Below are positions 61,901 through 64,000 of a DNA stretch of 64,000 nucleotides, piece by piece. The notes under the pieces were generated by a model. The model ran no database searches. It worked only from the letters and a program-made list of their open reading frames with translations, and was not told where the DNA came from. The position numbers were made by a program, and so were the translations under genes. This DNA is from Scortum barcoo (lineage: Eukaryota > Chordata > Actinopteri > Centrarchiformes > Terapontidae), in contig CM041531.1 in assembly GCA_023238725.1 (NCBI GenBank), positions 16,390,643-16,454,642 on the forward strand, in the 5' to 3' direction. The first letter of the stretch is position 1. Each line of letters begins with the position of its first letter.

Positions 61901-63166
61901 TTTCTTTGGAATTTAGTAATACAAGGGTTAAACTGATGTTTATGGAAATATAAAATATATAAATATGATATATAATATATAGCAGAACGGTGCACTACAT
62001 TGTAAATAATATGTATGCTTGTAGGGAGTAAATGTTTCTAAAATCAGTTGCTGAAAATGTTCTGTCATTCAGATGTTTATGACATTTCTCAATTTTCATT
62101 ACCATTACAATAAAGCAGACATGGCCTATTTTAAAAATCAGCAGGCGAATTGTTCTGTATATGATAATATCCATGTTTTCACACACTGAAACCCTGGATC
62201 TTAGTCAGGATGTTAATGTGTCATCATGTTCATTTAGAGAATGAAAAAAAGTAATTGAAGTTTGTCTTTTATCATCTCAAGCATCTAACACAGTGTTTCC
62301 AAAGTTTTTTTTTGCTTGTGACCCCAAGAAACAAAACACCCCTTTGTCACCCCTCATCACCTGTCCTGAATTTGTATGCTTTGTGATTTGTTTAAAAAAG
62401 TATTTTTTCCTTCATTTTAATGTTAGAAGCCTGAGGACATGAAACATCAAATAATTCACTAGAATTGGATTTATGTGTGTTATTCCAGTAGTCTGGTTGC
62501 ACATCAGTGTAATTTCTTTCCTGTTTTATGTCGGCTTCAAACTGTCCTCCTTGCAGAGTATCCTCTCAGATATCTTCGTGCTCTCTCTCTCAGAACATCA
62601 CGTCTCATATGAACACTGCCATTATGTAATGTCAAGAGCACGAAAAGATCAATTATTAATTATTATCTCCTGTATAATATATAGCATCACTCTCTCCGTT
62701 CAGGCTGCTGGTGGACAGGTTGATTCAGGGGATTTAACACGTAGGCCTGTTTTCTGTTTATTGTGGACATTGAAAATCTTAAGATATTTCCAAATTTAGG
62801 TGTGTCGTGCTTTCCACTAAAAAGAAAAGACTGTAGGAGGTTCTGAAAATATCCCTGACCATTTTTTAATTTGCACAGATGTACATACAGGCTTTATGGT
62901 CCATGTAGAAGAGCTCATATTCTTGACTCAAACTGTCAGTTAAGTCTTATGGATAAGTTAGGATCCCCTCTCAAATGTCCTTATATTTCACATTTCTGTG
63001 TTTAGTGAACGGTTTTGTGGGCTCATCTGGTGGAAGCAGCTTGGGCAAGATCATACCACCCAAATCTCCTCCTCTTCCACCTCCTGGGAACAGCCTGGTC
63101 CCTACCAGCCGCAAAACAGACCTCCGAGTGGTCATCCCTCAATCCAAAGGAATGATGCAAACACTG
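46898..63166 (+). CDS. mef2a: Myocyte enhancer factor 2A-like transcription factor, 5' part
   Basis: MADS-box transcription factor that binds A/T-rich MEF2 sites as a dimer in the nucleus and drives muscle, neuronal and stress-responsive genes. Coding exons: 46898-46951, 50671-50874, 60457-60591, 60959-61160, 61303-61356 and 63006-63166, together 270 residues; the rest lies beyond the window. Residues 1-57 are the MADS box and 58-86 the MEF2 domain, nearly identical to vertebrate paralogues (Val12 replaces the usual Met). Residues 87-131 are the alpha-1 alternative exon, opening ALNKKEHRGCDSPD. That exon favours MEF2A over MEF2C (ALNKKENKGCESPD) and MEF2D. The activation-domain start keeps LPQQNF, RPPSTGNAG and VNGFV, and ends with the p38-docking-like RKTDLRVVIP. 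Which teleost co-orthologue (a or b) it is cannot be told. Confidence 0.92.
46952..50670. other. mef2a intron between coding exons 1 and 2
   Basis: 3.7 kb, mostly unique-looking. A tRNA-like GGGTTCGAACGG at about 47694-47705 may be a SINE relic. No exon is visible. Confidence 0.4.
50671..50874 (+). other. mef2a: mef2a coding exon 2 (MADS box end and MEF2 domain)
   Basis: 68 codons from VTFMKRKFGLMKKAYEL to RTNSDIVE, phase 0 at both ends, with good sites (TCTTTCCAG and GAG|GTGAGT). It carries the DNA-binding helix and the dimer interface. Confidence 0.96.
51512..51571. repeat. Three perfect tandem copies of a 20-bp unit
   Basis: The unit TTTCTAGAAAGCGCTATGGC is repeated three times without change. 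Each unit contains two palindromes, TTTCTAGAAA and AGCGCT. A partial GCTATG follows. Confidence 0.95.
54415..55065. repeat. Fragments of a high-copy fish repeat
   Basis: GGAAATAGTCTTATTTGC and CACTCTCATGTC (54420-54490) appear in one orientation. CAGAGCCAGGCTGGCTGTTTCC through TTCATATTTACTGTACAG (54638-54735) and TCTTCTCATCTAAGTCTCGGC (55026-55046) appear in the other. All belong to the family seen at 40.6 and 21.3 kb. Confidence 0.55.
58680..58980. repeat. Dispersed repeat rich in AAGTGCTTGAA
   Basis: Repeated AAAGTGCTTGAA / GAAAGTGCTTGAATTTTAATG motifs, ending near GTGAAAGAACCCTT, match a known style of fish interspersed repeat. Class unknown. Confidence 0.45.
60457..60591 (+). other. mef2a: mef2a alternative alpha-1 exon
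   Basis: 45 codons opening ALNKKEHRGCDSPD and ending NMMKSHKI, phase 0 at both ends, with sites TTACCCACAG and ATT|GTAAGT. In mammals this exon is used mutually exclusively with an alpha-2 exon that begins TLRKKG. Confidence 0.93.
60651..60686. repeat. TTTC tetranucleotide microsatellite
   Basis: About eight tandem CTTT units in the intron after the alpha exon. Confidence 0.9.
60959..61160 (+). other. mef2a: mef2a coding exon 4 (activation domain start)
   Basis: Reads STGLPQQNFMHV, an alanine-rich stretch and ends RPPSTGNA(G), phase 0 to phase 1. It differs from mammalian MEF2A by a GGGG run and an AAATAAL stretch, but keeps the TDSS/ADSG-LSSP-LHR order. Confidence 0.9.
61303..61356 (+). 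other. mef2a: mef2a coding exon 5
   Basis: Short 54-bp exon, phase 1 to 1, reading GLQGSSDLTLHNGSGSV. It aligns with mammalian GMLSTTDLTVPNGAGSSPV. Acceptor ATCCTCAG, donor TTG|GTATGT. Confidence 0.85.
61357..63005. other. mef2a intron between coding exons 5 and 6
   Basis: Contains a TC-rich run (about 61530-61615) and an hAT-like end (CAGTGTTTCCAAAG, about 62291-62370, with CTTGTGACCCC). I see no exon. Confidence 0.45.
62291..62370. mobile_element. hAT-type element end fragment
   Basis: CAGTGTTTCCAAAGTTTTTTTTTGC followed by TTGTGACCCC resembles the CAGTGGTTCCCAAACTTTTT terminus of a common vertebrate hAT repeat. Only one end is recognisable. Confidence 0.4.
63006..63166 (+). other. mef2a: mef2a coding exon 6 (contains p38-docking-like motif)
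   Basis: Reads VNGFVGSSGGSSLGKIIPPK, then a proline-rich KSPPLPPPG and SRKTDLRVVIPQSKGMM, ending at donor CTG|GTAAGT in phase 0. It matches mammalian NSLGKVMPTKSPPPP and SRKPDLRVVIPPSSKGMMPPL. In mammals the optional beta exon follows at this point; none is visible before 64000. Confidence 0.92.
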
Positions 63167-64000
63167 GTAAGTATGGCTGCTTCTTATACAGTATTTAGGA
63201 CCAACATAGAGGTTAAGATCAATGAAGAATATCATGCATTTTTAGACCTCTTTTTTAAGGAATCCTTTGTTTGAGTTTTGCTGTTGATAAGTGAATACTT
63301 AAAGCTGCGTTATTTGACCACTAGGGGGATCAACGAAAAACATGACAGATACACAGTCACGACCTTATAACCAGCTTACAAAATTGTTGTGCTTTTTAGC
63401 ACTTCCTATTTTCTCATTGACAACTCTGTAAAAACAATCTGAAGTCTGTTATAGACCAGAACAGTACGTGATGTTTTTTAAGCCTGAGGGATGTTGGAAG
63501 CAGGCAAGAACAGGATGTAGACCACAGAGTTGGTCAGCGACTTTTCAGAACAATTGGTCTGACACCATCTGGACCAGATGGTTGGTGAGTTTGCAAATGA
63601 AATCATTGTTCCTTTAAAGAGGAGAGGATCTCTCTGTTTTGGACTGGAAAATGGTCCCATCAGTGTTGGCAGAAGAATCACTATTTAAAAAAGAATTGCC
63701 TTGAAGGCACGAGTGGTCGTTGCCATAATCAATAATCCTCTTGGTGATCCACAGTCCCTTTCAGTGAAATCTCCTCTTGTCAGTGTGGATCACAGCTTTG
63801 TTTACATTCAGTGTTTCTCAGCCCGACACATTGTTTGCATCCTTTAAGCTTTGCAAAAAGACTGAGGGCATTTCATACCTCATGAAACATTTTCAAACTA
63901 TTTCTGGCTGCACTGTTTACATCAGCTTACGGACTACTTCTCTTCTTTTACTGGCATCTCATTGTATCACTTTACCACCACTAGCTGACAATATATGTGT
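63167..64000. other. mef2a intron after coding exon 6 (runs off the window)
   Basis: No exon or clear repeat seen in the last 830 bp. Confidence 0.5.

Overview
The window looks like nuclear DNA of a teleost fish. It has vertebrate split genes with GT-AG introns, a BEL/Pao retroelement, hAT-type MITEs, a tRNA-derived SINE with the usual fish tail, non-LTR fragments, and many CA/CT/TA microsatellites. All recognisable genes lie on the + strand. Nothing prokaryotic is visible: no operons and no CRISPR array.

Layout. (1) 1-3442 is the 3' part of a decayed BEL/Pao LTR retrotransposon (end of reverse transcriptase, RNase H, integrase, 3' LTR), broken by several frameshifts. (2) 3443-5570 is intergenic. 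(3) 5573-22640 holds a complete ABC transporter gene, best matched by ABCC12/MRP9. I could place 30 coding exons (7225-22204) by splice sites and reading phase. They sum to 1357 codons plus stop, essentially the length of mammalian ABCC12. One exon (7831-7978) is a single base too long, with an extra C in a C5 run, and this breaks the frame. (4) 22646-26500 is a short intergenic stretch with repeat fragments. (5) 26500-64000 holds the 5' part of a MEF2-family transcription factor gene, best matched by MEF2A. It has a GC-richer promoter and first non-coding exon near 26.6 kb, a second non-coding exon at 45642-45772, and the start codon at 46898. Six coding exons run to 63166 and encode the MADS box, the MEF2 domain, the alpha-1 type alternative exon and part of the activation domain. 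The 3' half lies beyond the window.

The two genes are head to tail, about 4 kb apart, and their products are unrelated: a plasma-membrane-type organic-anion exporter family member and a muscle/neuron transcription factor. Their proximity is a synteny marker rather than a pathway. Most of the remaining sequence is intron, with SINE, LINE, hAT and LTR insertions.

I did not find a convincing new biological system. The points most worth checking are the frameshift in abcc12, a perfect MEF2 consensus site at the mef2a core promoter, a candidate unannotated exon at 33222-33329, a triple 20-bp palindromic tandem repeat, and a sense-strand solo LTR carrying a polyadenylation signal inside abcc12. 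All coordinates were read by eye; no alignment or database search was run.
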